Positions 52,417 to 61,432 of a DNA stretch of 64,000 nt are shown here, piece by piece. The notes below the pieces were generated by a model. That model saw only the letters and a list, made by a program, of their open reading frames with translations. It searched no databases and was not told where the DNA came from. This DNA is from Geobacteraceae bacterium. GTDB lineage: Bacteria; Desulfobacterota; Desulfuromonadia; Geobacterales; Geobacteraceae. Each line of letters begins with the position of its first letter. The first letter of the stretch is position 1. Location of the stretch: contig WSYB01000023.1 of assembly GCA_009773645.1 (NCBI GenBank), forward strand, positions 1 to 64,000, in the 5' to 3' direction. The translations under genes and the position numbers were made by a program.

Positions 52417-53121
52417 ATGGTCAGCCGTACCCTCCTTACTATTATCGAGAGTATCGAACCGGGAGTCATTATTCTCAATAACGACCTCTCCGTTTCCCAC
52501 TTCAACAGGATGTTCCTGCTCCTCTTCAAAAACTTCCCGAAGGCGCGCCTCTTTCAGGGGAATGTCCTCGACTTTCACCGTGAGGAACACCACCGGAAAG
52601 TTACGGATATGCTCCAGTTGACCTCCGAGGCAAAGCGACAGATACCGCTCTCCTTGAAGATCATCAGAAGCGACGGCCAGGAGCACTACCTGCTCATCAA
52701 GCTCGTCCCCCTGGAGGACCGGGAGATGGGGGATGAAAAGATCTGCGTGCTCTTTTACGACATCACCCCCTTCATCTCCACGGAACGGAAGCTGACCAGG
52801 GTGCCGGTCACTGCCAAGGGTGAAATCCACCTGCTCAAGCCGGAAGAGATCGTCTACCTGAAGGCGGACAACATCTATTGCCGCATCAGTACCGAAGCCC
52901 ATGAGTATCACTGCGACCTGTCTCTGGGGGCTATCGGGAAGCTCCTTTCCAGTGAGATGTTTTACCGTATTCACCGCAGCTATCTCGTCAATATCACCAA
53001 AGTCCGCAAGGTCCTGCGGGACTCCGCCGAATGCTCCGTCGATGTGGGAGGGACCGAGACCCGCCTTCCCATAAGCCGCGACAAGATGCAAAAGTTTCTG
53101 GTTGAACTCGGCCTGAAATAG
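52417..53121 (+). CDS. PAS-LytTR transcriptional regulator, candidate CO sensor (RcoM-like)
   Basis: A 234-residue one-component regulator: an N-terminal PAS domain (about 5-118) and a C-terminal LytTR DNA-binding domain (about 130-232, with IVYLKADNIYC and FYRIHRSYLVN). This architecture, placed just upstream of a CO dehydrogenase operon, is that of RcoM, a haem-PAS CO sensor. Candidate haem ligands are His54, His58 or His59 and Met104, but the match to the known His/Met pair cannot be confirmed without alignment. It could also sense another ligand. The ATG has GGAAAG 5 bases upstream. Confidence 0.75.
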   Translation: MVSRTLLTIIESIEPGVIILNNDLSVSHFNRMFLLLFKNFPKARLFQGNVLDFHREEHHRKVTDMLQLTSEAKRQIPLSLKIIRSDGQEHYLLIKLVPLEDREMGDEKICVLFYDITPFISTERKLTRVPVTAKGEIHLLKPEEIVYLKADNIYCRISTEAHEYHCDLSLGAIGKLLSSEMFYRIHRSYLVNITKVRKVLRDSAECSVDVGGTETRLPISRDKMQKFLVELGLK

Positions 53122-53123
53122 TT

Positions 53124-53144
53124 CCTCACTCCCTCACCCTTCAC
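53124..53144. repeat. short heptameric repeat between the regulator and cooS
   Basis: CCTCACT, CCCTCAC, CCTTCAC in 7-bp phase, just after the regulator stop codon. The 147-bp gap to cooS also contains the cooS ribosome-binding site (GGGGAGG at 53255-53261). Confidence 0.6.
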
Positions 53145-53268
53145 TCGGTTTTTCCCGCAGTTCACAAGTCCACTCTGCCGCCAGCAAGGTACTTCTACAT
53201 TTCATGCTCCACTCATGTGTATAGTCGATTCAAAACAGTACTCAAAACCCTTTTGGGGAGGAACGCGT

Positions 53269-55194
53269 ATGAGTGATGAGGCGTGTAAGAGAGAAGACAG
53301 GCGCAGTGTCGATCCCGCAGCCGTTGAGATGTTGCGGATCGCCGACCGGGAGGGGTATGCCACCATCTGGGAGCGCTATGAGAAGCAGCAACCGCAGTGC
53401 AGCTACGGGCAGCTCGGAACCTGCTGCCGGATCTGTTCCATGGGGCCGTGCCGGATCGACCCGTTCGGTGAAGGACCTTCCCACGGCGTATGCGGCGCCA
53501 CCGCTGATACCATCGTTGCCCGGAACCTGGCGCGCATGGCGGCGGTAGGCTCTTCGTCCCACTCCGACCACGGCCGCAAGGTGGCCCAACTCCTCAAGGC
53601 CGTCGCCGATGGCAGCAATACCGATTACCGCATCACCGATGGGGAGAAGCTGCTGGCTGTGGCTGCCCGGTTGGACATCGCGACCGACGGGCGTTCACTG
53701 CCGGAGATCGCGGCCGACGTTGCTGCTGTCGCCATCAACTGCTTCGGCAACCAGGATGAAGAGCCGCTCGTCTTCCTGGAGAAGTACATGCCCAAGAAAC
53801 GCTTCGAACGACTGAAAGGGCTCGAAGAGAGCCTCTATCAGGCAACCGGGGCCAAGATCGGCTTCCTGCCGCGCGGTATCGACCGCGAGGCGGTGGACAT
53901 CCTCCACCGCACCCACTTTGGCTGCGATCACGACCCTCTCTCCCTCGTGGCGCAGTCTGTGCGCTGCTCCCTTTCCGACGGCTGGGGGGGGTCAATGATC
54001 GCGACCGAGTTGCAGGATATCCTCCTGGGGACCCCCACCATCAAGGCGGTGAAGGCCAACCTGGGCGTGCTGGAAGAGGAGAGCGTCAACGTGGTCGTCC
54101 ATGGACATGAACCGATTCTGTCGGCAAAGATCGTGGAGATGGCCCAATCGCCGGAATGCCGACAGGCGGCCGAAGCGGTCGGCGCCAGGCGGGTCAACGT
54201 GGTGGGGCTCTGCTGCACGGGCAACGAGGTGCTGCTCCGCCAGGGGGTCGGCATGGCAGGAAACGAATCCCACAGCGAACTGGCCATAATGACCGGCGCG
54301 GTGGACGCCATGGTGGTGGATGTCCAGTGCATTTATCCGGCGCTGGCCGACCTCTCTTCCTGCTTCCACACCAGGTTCATCACCACCAGCGAACAGGCCA
54401 AGATCCCCGGCGCACTCCACATCCAGTTCGACGAGCACCATGCCGACGCCATTTCCAGCCGTATCATCAAGACCGCCATAGACGCCTTCCCCAACCGGAA
54501 CAAGGGGCGGGTCTATATCCCCCAACACACGGCCACCGCCGTTGTCGGCTTCACTGTGGAGGAGATCCTCAAGGCACTGGGGGGCACGCCGCAGCCGCTC
54601 GTCGATTTGATCGTCAACGGGACCATCAAGGGGATTGCCGGGATTGTAGGCTGCAACAACGTCAAGGTGCAGCAGGACTATTTCCACCGCGTGCTCACCA
54701 CCGAACTGATCAAGCGCGATATTCTCGTCATCGGTACCGGCTGCTGGGCAGTCGCGGCCGCCAAGGCCGGCCTGATGGACCTCCCGGCGCAGGAGCTTGC
54801 CGGTCCCGGACTGCAGGCAGTCTGCAAAAAGCTCGACATTCCACCGGTCCTGCACATGGGTTCGTGCGTTGACTGCTCACGCATGCTGAACCTGGCCGGC
54901 GCTATCGCCGATCATCTGGGGGTAGATATCTCCGATCTCCCTCTGGTCGGCTCGGCGCCGGAATGGACCACGGAAAAGGCGGTGGCCATCGGGGCCTACT
55001 TTGTCGGCTCCGGCATCCCCGTTCATCTCTGGCCGCTGCCGCCGATCCTCGGCGGGCCCGCCGTAACCAGGATACTCACCCAGGACGCCAAGGATGTGCT
55101 CGGCGGCTGGTTCTTCGTGGAAGAGGACCCGGTGGCCACCGCCGCACAAATGGAAGCCATCATCATGGAACGGCGCGCCGCGCTCGGCATCTGA
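53269..55194 (+). CDS. cooS: anaerobic Ni-Fe carbon monoxide dehydrogenase catalytic subunit
   Basis: Oxidises CO with water to CO2 plus two electrons. The 641-residue protein holds the D- and B-cluster Cys set near the N-terminus (C44, C52, C53, C56, C61, C75) and the C-cluster ligands: His280 in VHGHEP, the CCTGNE Cys (315/316), C354 in DVQCIYP, C462 in GCNN, C492 in GTGCW and C533 in GSCVDC, with the catalytic Lys570. All expected residues are present. The ATG at 53269 has GGAGG 7 bases upstream. It heads the cooS-cooC-cooF-oxidoreductase operon. No energy-converting hydrogenase genes are adjacent. Confidence 0.96.
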   Translation: MSDEACKREDRRSVDPAAVEMLRIADREGYATIWERYEKQQPQCSYGQLGTCCRICSMGPCRIDPFGEGPSHGVCGATADTIVARNLARMAAVGSSSHSDHGRKVAQLLKAVADGSNTDYRITDGEKLLAVAARLDIATDGRSLPEIAADVAAVAINCFGNQDEEPLVFLEKYMPKKRFERLKGLEESLYQATGAKIGFLPRGIDREAVDILHRTHFGCDHDPLSLVAQSVRCSLSDGWGGSMIATELQDILLGTPTIKAVKANLGVLEEESVNVVVHGHEPILSAKIVEMAQSPECRQAAEAVGARRVNVVGLCCTGNEVLLRQGVGMAGNESHSELAIMTGAVDAMVVDVQCIYPALADLSSCFHTRFITTSEQAKIPGALHIQFDEHHADAISSRIIKTAIDAFPNRNKGRVYIPQHTATAVVGFTVEEILKALGGTPQPLVDLIVNGTIKGIAGIVGCNNVKVQQDYFHRVLTTELIKRDILVIGTGCWAVAAAKAGLMDLPAQELAGPGLQAVCKKLDIPPVLHMGSCVDCSRMLNLAGAIADHLGVDISDLPLVGSAPEWTTEKAVAIGAYFVGSGIPVHLWPLPPILGGPAVTRILTQDAKDVLGGWFFVEEDPVATAAQMEAIIMERRAALGI

Positions 55195-55210
55195 CCGGAA
55201 GGAGTTATTC

Positions 55211-56071
55211 ATGTGCCAGCCACATACCGATGGATTTCGCGTAGTCATCACCGGCAAGGGAGGGGTCGGGAAAACGACCCTCACCTCCTGCCTTGCCACG
55301 GTCCTGGCGCAGAACGGCATTAACGTCCTGGCAGTGGACGAGGACCCGCAGATGAACCTGCCCCATGCCCTCGGCCTCGGTGTCGAAGGGGCCTCGCGCA
55401 TCGTGCCGCTTAACCGGCATGCCGACTATATCGAGGAAAAGACCGGCATCCGCCCCGGCAAGAGCGGCTGGGGAGCCATGTTCAAGCTGAACCCCGACGT
55501 GGATGACGTGGTGGAGCGATTCGGTCTGAAAGTGGGGGAGAACCTCAACCTGCTGGTTATGGGGACGGTCAAGCAGGCCGGTGGAGGGTGCCTCTGCGCG
55601 GAAAACGTGCTCCTCGACGCCACCATCAGGCACCTGGCCCTGCGCCGGGACGAGGCGATCCTCCTTGATACCCCGGCCGGGGTCGAACATTTCGGCCGTG
55701 CCCTCGCCAAGGGTTTCAACCAGTGCCTGGTGGTTGCGGACAGCACCTTCAACGCCCTGACCGTGGCCTGTCATTCAGCTGTTCTGGCCCGCCAGATCGG
55801 CATCCCGAGTGTATACCTGGTGGTAAACCGGGTCACTGAGGGGGGAGAAGACAAGCTTGCGCGATTTCAGGAGGAGACCAGGCTCGATCTGGCCGGGGTA
55901 TTCGACGGTATGCTCATGCTGCCGGTCGAGCCACAACTGGAAGCCCTCGATCCGGAAGTGACGAGGATCATGGGAAACCGCGAGAGCAGATTCGCCGGAG
56001 CGGTCACCACGCTCGCCCTGCGGCTGAGCGCGCCCGCCTGCAGCTGTTCGTCCGCCGATTCGACACACTAA
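55211..56071 (+). CDS. cooC: CO dehydrogenase nickel-insertion ATPase CooC
   Basis: MinD/ParA-type ATPase of 286 residues that matures CooS by delivering nickel. It has the deviant Walker A TGKGGVGKTT (14-23), a CLC motif at 127-129 that is the Ni-binding CXC of CooC, and LLDTPAGVEHF as Walker B. A second CXC near the C-terminus (ACSCSS) is unusual. AAGGAG lies 6 bases before the ATG, 16 bp after cooS. Confidence 0.94.
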   Translation: MCQPHTDGFRVVITGKGGVGKTTLTSCLATVLAQNGINVLAVDEDPQMNLPHALGLGVEGASRIVPLNRHADYIEEKTGIRPGKSGWGAMFKLNPDVDDVVERFGLKVGENLNLLVMGTVKQAGGGCLCAENVLLDATIRHLALRRDEAILLDTPAGVEHFGRALAKGFNQCLVVADSTFNALTVACHSAVLARQIGIPSVYLVVNRVTEGGEDKLARFQEETRLDLAGVFDGMLMLPVEPQLEALDPEVTRIMGNRESRFAGAVTTLALRLSAPACSCSSADSTH

Positions 56072-56087
56072 ACGGGGAGAATCAACC

Positions 56088-56681
56088 ATGAAAAGGATAT
56101 TCGTCGACTATAAAAAGTGTCTGGCCTGCAAGGCGTGTGAAACCGCCTGCGCATTGGAACATCATCCCGGCGGGAACCTTTTCGGCGCCCTCGGGGACCT
56201 TAAGACTCAGATCAATGTTCGGGTGCTGGGGATCGAACAGGAAGCATTTCCCCTTTCCTGCCGGCACTGCGAGCCGGCCGACTGCCTCAATGCCTGTCCG
56301 TCAGGTGCCATCAGCCGCGATCCCGAGAGTGGTGCGGTCCTCCTCGACCCGGCGCTGTGCAAGGCATGCGCCATGTGCGCCATGGTCTGTCCCTTTGACG
56401 CCATCTCGTTCAAGGTGACCCACCGCTCCTGCTACAACAGGGATGTGGCCTACAAGTGCGACCTGTGCAACGACCGCGTCAAGGAAGGGGGAGTGCCCGC
56501 CTGCGTTGGGGCCTGTCACTCGGGCGCGCTTGTGTTTGCCGAGTATGACGCGGCACGCGGCACGCGGGCGGCCAAGAGCCTCAGGACCTATCTGCTGGGA
56601 GCCGAAGGGGTTCCGCCCCATGTAGAGCTGTTCAGGGAGCTGCGCAAGAAGGAGTTTGCCAGGCGGCGGGGAGGTGAATGA
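56088..56681 (+). CDS. cooF: CooF-like 4Fe-4S electron-transfer protein
   Basis: A 197-residue ferredoxin-type subunit with four Cys-rich sites: CLACKACETAC, CRHCEPADCLNAC, CKACAMCAMVC, and CDLC with CVGAC. It would carry four [4Fe-4S] clusters and pass electrons from CooS onward. GGGGAG precedes the ATG, and the TGA overlaps the next gene's start. CooF homologues also occur in other dehydrogenases, but the position after cooSC makes this reading the likely one. Confidence 0.9.
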   Translation: MKRIFVDYKKCLACKACETACALEHHPGGNLFGALGDLKTQINVRVLGIEQEAFPLSCRHCEPADCLNACPSGAISRDPESGAVLLDPALCKACAMCAMVCPFDAISFKVTHRSCYNRDVAYKCDLCNDRVKEGGVPACVGACHSGALVFAEYDAARGTRAAKSLRTYLLGAEGVPPHVELFRELRKKEFARRRGGE

Positions 56682-57904
56682 TGAAGGTGGTGACGGCAGG
56701 GACCGGCATGGCTGCGGCGGAGTTCGTCCAGCGTCTCCGGCTGGAGGGGTTCGACGGCGAGATCGTCATGTGCAGCGATGAGGAGTTCGCCCCCTATTCC
56801 CCGTGCGTGATCCCCTTTTACCTGGCCGGAGAGCCGATGGATACGGTCTACTGGAAGGGAAAGGACTTCTATGGGCGTTACGGGGTAAGCGCCCGGCTCG
56901 CCGATCCGATTATCGAGGTAGATGCCGAGCGGCGTCTGGTCAGGACCGCCGCCGGGAGGAGCGAGACGTATGACCGGCTCTTTTACGCCACCGGCGCGCG
57001 GAGTTGGTATCCGCGCCCCGAATGGCTGAAAACCAGGGGTGTCTTCGGCTTCAAGACCCTGACCGACATGGTGGCCATTGACCGCTACATCAGGGAACAC
57101 GGCGTCAGGAAAGCGGTCGTCTTCGGCGGCGGCTTCATCGGCGTCGACGCCGCCCTGGCGCTCCGGCACCGTGGCCTTGAGATCACCCTGGTCCATCGCA
57201 ATACGCGCGTCCTTTCCCAAATGACCGATGGAGAGGGAGGAGAATTCGCCACCCGCAAGCTGGCGGAAAAGACCGGCATTGACATCCGCCTGAGGACGAC
57301 GGTGGACGGGATCGTCGAGAACGGCGGAGAGCTATCGGCGGTGCGTTTTTCCAACGGCGACGTTATGGAAACCCCGTTACTGATCGTCTCCATCGGGGTT
57401 TCCCCCAATTCCGAGCCTCTGCGGGGAGACGACAAAGGAGTGCACGGCAATGAACAGATGCTGGCGGACCCGTGCATCTACACGGCGGGGGACGTGGCCG
57501 TAACCCGGCATGCTGTCACCAGGGCAAAGGGGGTCTATGCCACCTATCCCAACGCCATGATGCAGGCACGTACCGCCGCGCGGCATCTGTTCCGCGGCGA
57601 CGGGGCGTATGCAGGCTCCATCAATACCAACGTGCTCAAGAAGCATATCGATTTCCCCATCGTTTCGGCCGGAAGCTTTACCGGCGAGACCGTTACCTGG
57701 CACCGGGGCGACATCTGGCGCAGGGTCTACCTGCTGGACGGCATGATCAACGGCTATCTCATCATCGGCGATACCCGCATCTCCGGCTATATCTATCATC
57801 TCTACCTGTCCCGGAAGCGGGTCGACAAGACCATCAGGGCAATACTGGCCGAGCCGCGGCACGACAGCTACTATCGCAGCATGCTCGGCATGGTACCGGT
57901 TTAG
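56678..57904 (+). CDS. FAD/NAD-dependent oxidoreductase of the CO dehydrogenase operon
   Basis: A 408-residue class I pyridine-nucleotide disulfide-type flavoprotein (NADH oxidase/rubredoxin reductase family) with AGTGMAAAEFV (FAD loop), VVFGGGFIGVDAALAL (NAD loop) and IYTAGDVA. Such genes accompany cooS/cooF in several bacteria and could reduce NAD(P)+ with electrons from CO. The first ATG overlaps the cooF stop; a second ATG follows immediately. It is the last gene of the operon. Confidence 0.87.
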   Translation: MMKVVTAGTGMAAAEFVQRLRLEGFDGEIVMCSDEEFAPYSPCVIPFYLAGEPMDTVYWKGKDFYGRYGVSARLADPIIEVDAERRLVRTAAGRSETYDRLFYATGARSWYPRPEWLKTRGVFGFKTLTDMVAIDRYIREHGVRKAVVFGGGFIGVDAALALRHRGLEITLVHRNTRVLSQMTDGEGGEFATRKLAEKTGIDIRLRTTVDGIVENGGELSAVRFSNGDVMETPLLIVSIGVSPNSEPLRGDDKGVHGNEQMLADPCIYTAGDVAVTRHAVTRAKGVYATYPNAMMQARTAARHLFRGDGAYAGSINTNVLKKHIDFPIVSAGSFTGETVTWHRGDIWRRVYLLDGMINGYLIIGDTRISGYIYHLYLSRKRVDKTIRAILAEPRHDSYYRSMLGMVPV

Positions 57905-57937
57905 AACTCGTATTTCTCCGGTAGTACCTCTGAATCA

Positions 57938-57965
57938 GGGATTGGGGACCGGGGATCGGGAACGA
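57938..57965. repeat. heptameric repeat upstream of the bio operon
   Basis: GGGATTG, GGGACCG, GGGATCG, GGAACGA in 7-bp phase, between the oxidoreductase stop and the BirA operator. Confidence 0.8.
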
Positions 57966-57996
57966 AGCCCCCTGCTCAGTGTCAAAAAAGATTTAA

Positions 57997-58028
57997 TGGT
58001 TAACCATTAAACTGATTATGGTTGACAA
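57997..58028 (+). promoter_or_regulatory. BirA operator overlapping the bioB promoter
   Basis: TGGTTAACC (57997-58005), exactly 14 bases, then GGTTGACAA (58020-58028). Each half matches the BirA consensus (TTGTTAACC / GGTTWACAA) at 8 of 9 positions with the known 14-bp spacing. TTGACA at 58022-58027 would be the -35 box, with a -10 near TGCTAT (58043-58048). Bound BirA-biotinoyl-AMP would thus block RNA polymerase. A 20-bp perfect palindrome (57992-58011) overlaps the left half. Confidence 0.8.
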
Positions 58029-58070
58029 GCGTAGCTCCGTTATGCTATTTCCCATGGCGGAGGACGTATC

Positions 58071-59066
58071 GTGAGAAAAATTATCGACGCCATAGCCGAC
58101 CGGATCATTGACGGGGGCGCAATTACCGAGGCGGAAGCCCTGACGATCGCGGAAATTTCCGGCTCGGACATCTTTGCCCTCTTTACCGCGGCAAGCCGCA
58201 TCAAAGAACATTTCGTGGGGGACAAGGTATTCCTCTGCTCCATCATCAACGCCAAATCGGGACGTTGCCCGGAGAACTGCTCCTTCTGTGCCCAATCGGC
58301 CCACCATAAGACGAACGCCCCGGTCTACCCTCTCGTGGATGAGGAGCGGATGTTCTCCTGCGCCCATGAAGCGGAGAAGAACGGCTCCTCCTGCTACGGC
58401 ATCATCACGAGCGGCACGAGTATCCGCAAGGGAGAAGAGCTGGACCGTATCTGCCGGGCGGTACGGCGCATCAGGAGCGAGACGGAGATCACCCCCTCCT
58501 GCTCCCTGGGGATCATCGACCTGGAAACCGCTACGGTTCTCAAAGAGGCGGGGGTGGAGACCTACCACCACAATCTGGAGACTGCCCGGAGCTTCTTTTC
58601 CCATGTCTGCACCACCCATGACTACGAGGAGGACGTGGAAACGGTTCGGGTCACCAAACAAGCAGGGCTCAAGGTCTGCTGCGGCGGAATCTTCGGCCTG
58701 GGAGAGAGTGCGGGCCAGCGGGTGGAGATGGCCATGACCCTGCGGGAGCTGGATGTGGACTCGGTACCGCTCAACTTCCTCAACCCCATCGAGGGGACGC
58801 GGCTTGCCGGAACCAGCAACATCACCCCCATGGAGTGCCTCCGGACCATCGCCCTTTACCGCCTCATCCTCCCCGCCAAGAGGATCTCCATCTGCGGGGG
58901 GAGGGAGAAAAACCTGCGCGATCTCCAGTCGTGGATATTCTTTGCCGGCGCGAGCGGCACCATGATCGGAAACTATCTCACCACCACCGGCAGACCCCCG
59001 GAACAGGACTGGCAGATGTTGACGGACCTGGGGCTTACCGTGGCGAGCTGCTGCGAAAAACGGTGA
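58071..59066 (+). CDS. bioB: biotin synthase BioB (radical SAM)
   Basis: Inserts sulfur into dethiobiotin. The 331-residue protein has the radical-SAM Cys motif in GRCPENCSFCAQSAHH and the later conserved GLGES and NFLNPIEGT. The GTG start at 58071 has GGAGG 7 bases upstream. It is the first gene of the bioB-bioD-bioA cluster and is controlled by the BirA operator 43 bp upstream. Confidence 0.95.
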   Translation: MRKIIDAIADRIIDGGAITEAEALTIAEISGSDIFALFTAASRIKEHFVGDKVFLCSIINAKSGRCPENCSFCAQSAHHKTNAPVYPLVDEERMFSCAHEAEKNGSSCYGIITSGTSIRKGEELDRICRAVRRIRSETEITPSCSLGIIDLETATVLKEAGVETYHHNLETARSFFSHVCTTHDYEEDVETVRVTKQAGLKVCCGGIFGLGESAGQRVEMAMTLRELDVDSVPLNFLNPIEGTRLAGTSNITPMECLRTIALYRLILPAKRISICGGREKNLRDLQSWIFFAGASGTMIGNYLTTTGRPPEQDWQMLTDLGLTVASCCEKR

Positions 59067-59132
59067 ATAGTGAAGGGTGAACAGTGAACGGGAAAAATGT
59101 CTTTAATTCACCTTTAACCCTTCACCTTTCAC
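59063..59132. repeat. inverted pair of heptameric tracts between bioB and bioD
   Basis: GTGAATA, GTGAAGG, GTGAACA, GTGAACG (59063-59090), then opposite-orientation units TTCACCT, TTAACCC, TTCACCT, TTCAC (59107-59132). The outer parts (59063-59078 against 59117-59132) can pair at 14 of 16 positions. The left end overlaps the bioB stop codon. Confidence 0.85.
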
Positions 59133-59151
59133 AAATCCTTTATTCCGCTGA

Positions 59152-59922
<771 letters not shown>

Positions 59923-59931
59923 AACACGTTT

Positions 59932-59985
59932 CCCTCACCCGGCCTTTAGCCACCCTCTCCCTGAGGGAGGGGCTAGGGGTGAGGG
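59932..59985. repeat. long palindromic repeat between bioD and bioA
   Basis: Nested inverted segments: CCCTCACCC (59932-59940) with GGGTGAGGG (59977-59985), TAGCC (59947-59951) with GGCTA (59971-59975), and CTCCC-TGA-GGGAG (59957-59969). It resembles intergenic palindromic elements found in many proteobacteria. It lies just before the bioA ribosome-binding site. Confidence 0.75.
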
Positions 59986-60004
59986 GGGACTAAGGAGTGA
60001 AGCA

Positions 60005-61366
60005 TTGGATACTCTGGACACGAAGACCCTGCAGGAGTATGACCGCAGATACGTCTGGCACCCCTTTACCCAGATGAAGGAGTGGGAGAGTGAGGAGCCG
60101 ATCGTCATTACCCGTGGTGAGGGGTCATATCTGATCGATAGTGATGGGAACCGTTACCTTGACGGGGTCGGCTCCATCTGGACCAACGTCCACGGCCACT
60201 GCAAGAAAGAGATCAACGACGCGGTAAAGCGTCAGGTGGAAAAGCTGGAGCACTCCACCCTCCTGGGGCTTGCCAACGATAAGGCGGCCATTCTTGCCAA
60301 GCGCCTGGTGGATATCGCTCCCCCGGGGCTCTGCAAGGTCTTCTATTCAGACAACGGCTCCACGGCCGTGGAGATCGGGATCAAGATGGCCTTCCAGTAC
60401 CAGCAGCACCGGGGAAAGCCGGAGAAAACGCGGTTCATCTCCTTCAGGAACGCCTACCATGGTGATACCATCGGGGCGGTGAGCGTCGGCGGCATCGACA
60501 TATTCCACGGGGTATTCCGCCCTCTCCTCTTTCCCACAGTGCAAGCCCCTTCTCCCCACTGCTACCGCTGCGAGCTTTCCCCGGAAAGGAACAGTGAAAC
60601 ATGCGGCCGGCTCTGCCTCAAGGAACTGGAACGCCTCATGGAGCTTCATGGGCCGGAGACCGCCGGACTTGTGATCGAACCGCTGGTGCAGGGGGCGGGG
60701 GGGATGATCGTCCAGCCCGACGGGTTCGTCCGCCGGGTCCGGAAGCTGTGCGACAGGTACGACATCCTCATGATTGCCGACGAGGTGGCGGTCGGCTTCG
60801 GTCGTACCGGAACCATGTTCGCCTGTGAGAAGGAAGGGATTACCCCCGATATCATGGCCCTCTCCAAGGGGATCACCGCCGGCTACCTCCCGCTGGCCGC
60901 CACCCTGGCCACCCAGAAGATCTATGATGCATTTCTGGGCGAATACCGTGAACTTAGAACCTTCTTCCACGGTCATACCTTCACCGGCAACCCGATCGCC
61001 TGCGCCGCCGCCCTTGCCAGCCTCGACATCTTCGAGGAGGAACGGCTCCTTGACAATTTACCTCATAAAATCAGCTACCTGAAAGAGAGACTTAAGGCAT
61101 TACTTGATATCCCCCACGTGGGGGATGTCCGTCAGGCAGGGATGTGCGGCGGGATTGAACTGGTTAAGGACAAGGAAAGCCGGGAACCCTACCCCTGGGA
61201 AGAGCGAGTGGGGATAGAGGTGTGCCGGGAGGCCCGGAAGCACGGCCTGTTTCTCCGCCCCCTCGGCAATGTGATCGTGGTCTTCCCACCCCTTTCCATA
61301 TCCATTGAGGAGCTGAAACAGCTTTTGGACGGCATCGAAGACTCGATCAAGGCGGTAACCGGTTAA
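60005..61366 (+). CDS. bioA: adenosylmethionine-8-amino-7-oxononanoate aminotransferase BioA
   Basis: PLP enzyme that makes 7,8-diaminopelargonate. The 453-residue protein has the BioA hallmark WHPFTQMKEW, YSDNGSTAVEIGIKMA, the cofactor motif IADEVAVGFGRTG and PLP Lys in LSKGITAGYLP. The TTG at 60005 is chosen because AAGGAG lies 7 bases upstream; a longer in-frame ORF reaching 59840 would run through bioD and the repeat. BioF, BioC and BioH are not in the window. Confidence 0.94.
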   Translation: MDTLDTKTLQEYDRRYVWHPFTQMKEWESEEPIVITRGEGSYLIDSDGNRYLDGVGSIWTNVHGHCKKEINDAVKRQVEKLEHSTLLGLANDKAAILAKRLVDIAPPGLCKVFYSDNGSTAVEIGIKMAFQYQQHRGKPEKTRFISFRNAYHGDTIGAVSVGGIDIFHGVFRPLLFPTVQAPSPHCYRCELSPERNSETCGRLCLKELERLMELHGPETAGLVIEPLVQGAGGMIVQPDGFVRRVRKLCDRYDILMIADEVAVGFGRTGTMFACEKEGITPDIMALSKGITAGYLPLAATLATQKIYDAFLGEYRELRTFFHGHTFTGNPIACAAALASLDIFEEERLLDNLPHKISYLKERLKALLDIPHVGDVRQAGMCGGIELVKDKESREPYPWEERVGIEVCREARKHGLFLRPLGNVIVVFPPLSISIEELKQLLDGIEDSIKAVTG

Positions 61367-61379
61367 CAATCAAAAAAAA

Positions 61380-61410
61380 GGGTGCCCGTTTATGAGGCAC
61401 CCCCTCTTTT
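61380..61410. terminator. bidirectional terminator after bioA
   Basis: GGGTGCC (61380-61386) pairs with GGCACCC (61396-61402), flanked by AAAAAAAA on the left and CCTCTTTT on the right, so it can stop both bioA and the convergent gene at 61433. Confidence 0.85.
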
Positions 61411-61432
61411 GTGTCCTTTCTCTTCGTCGAAC

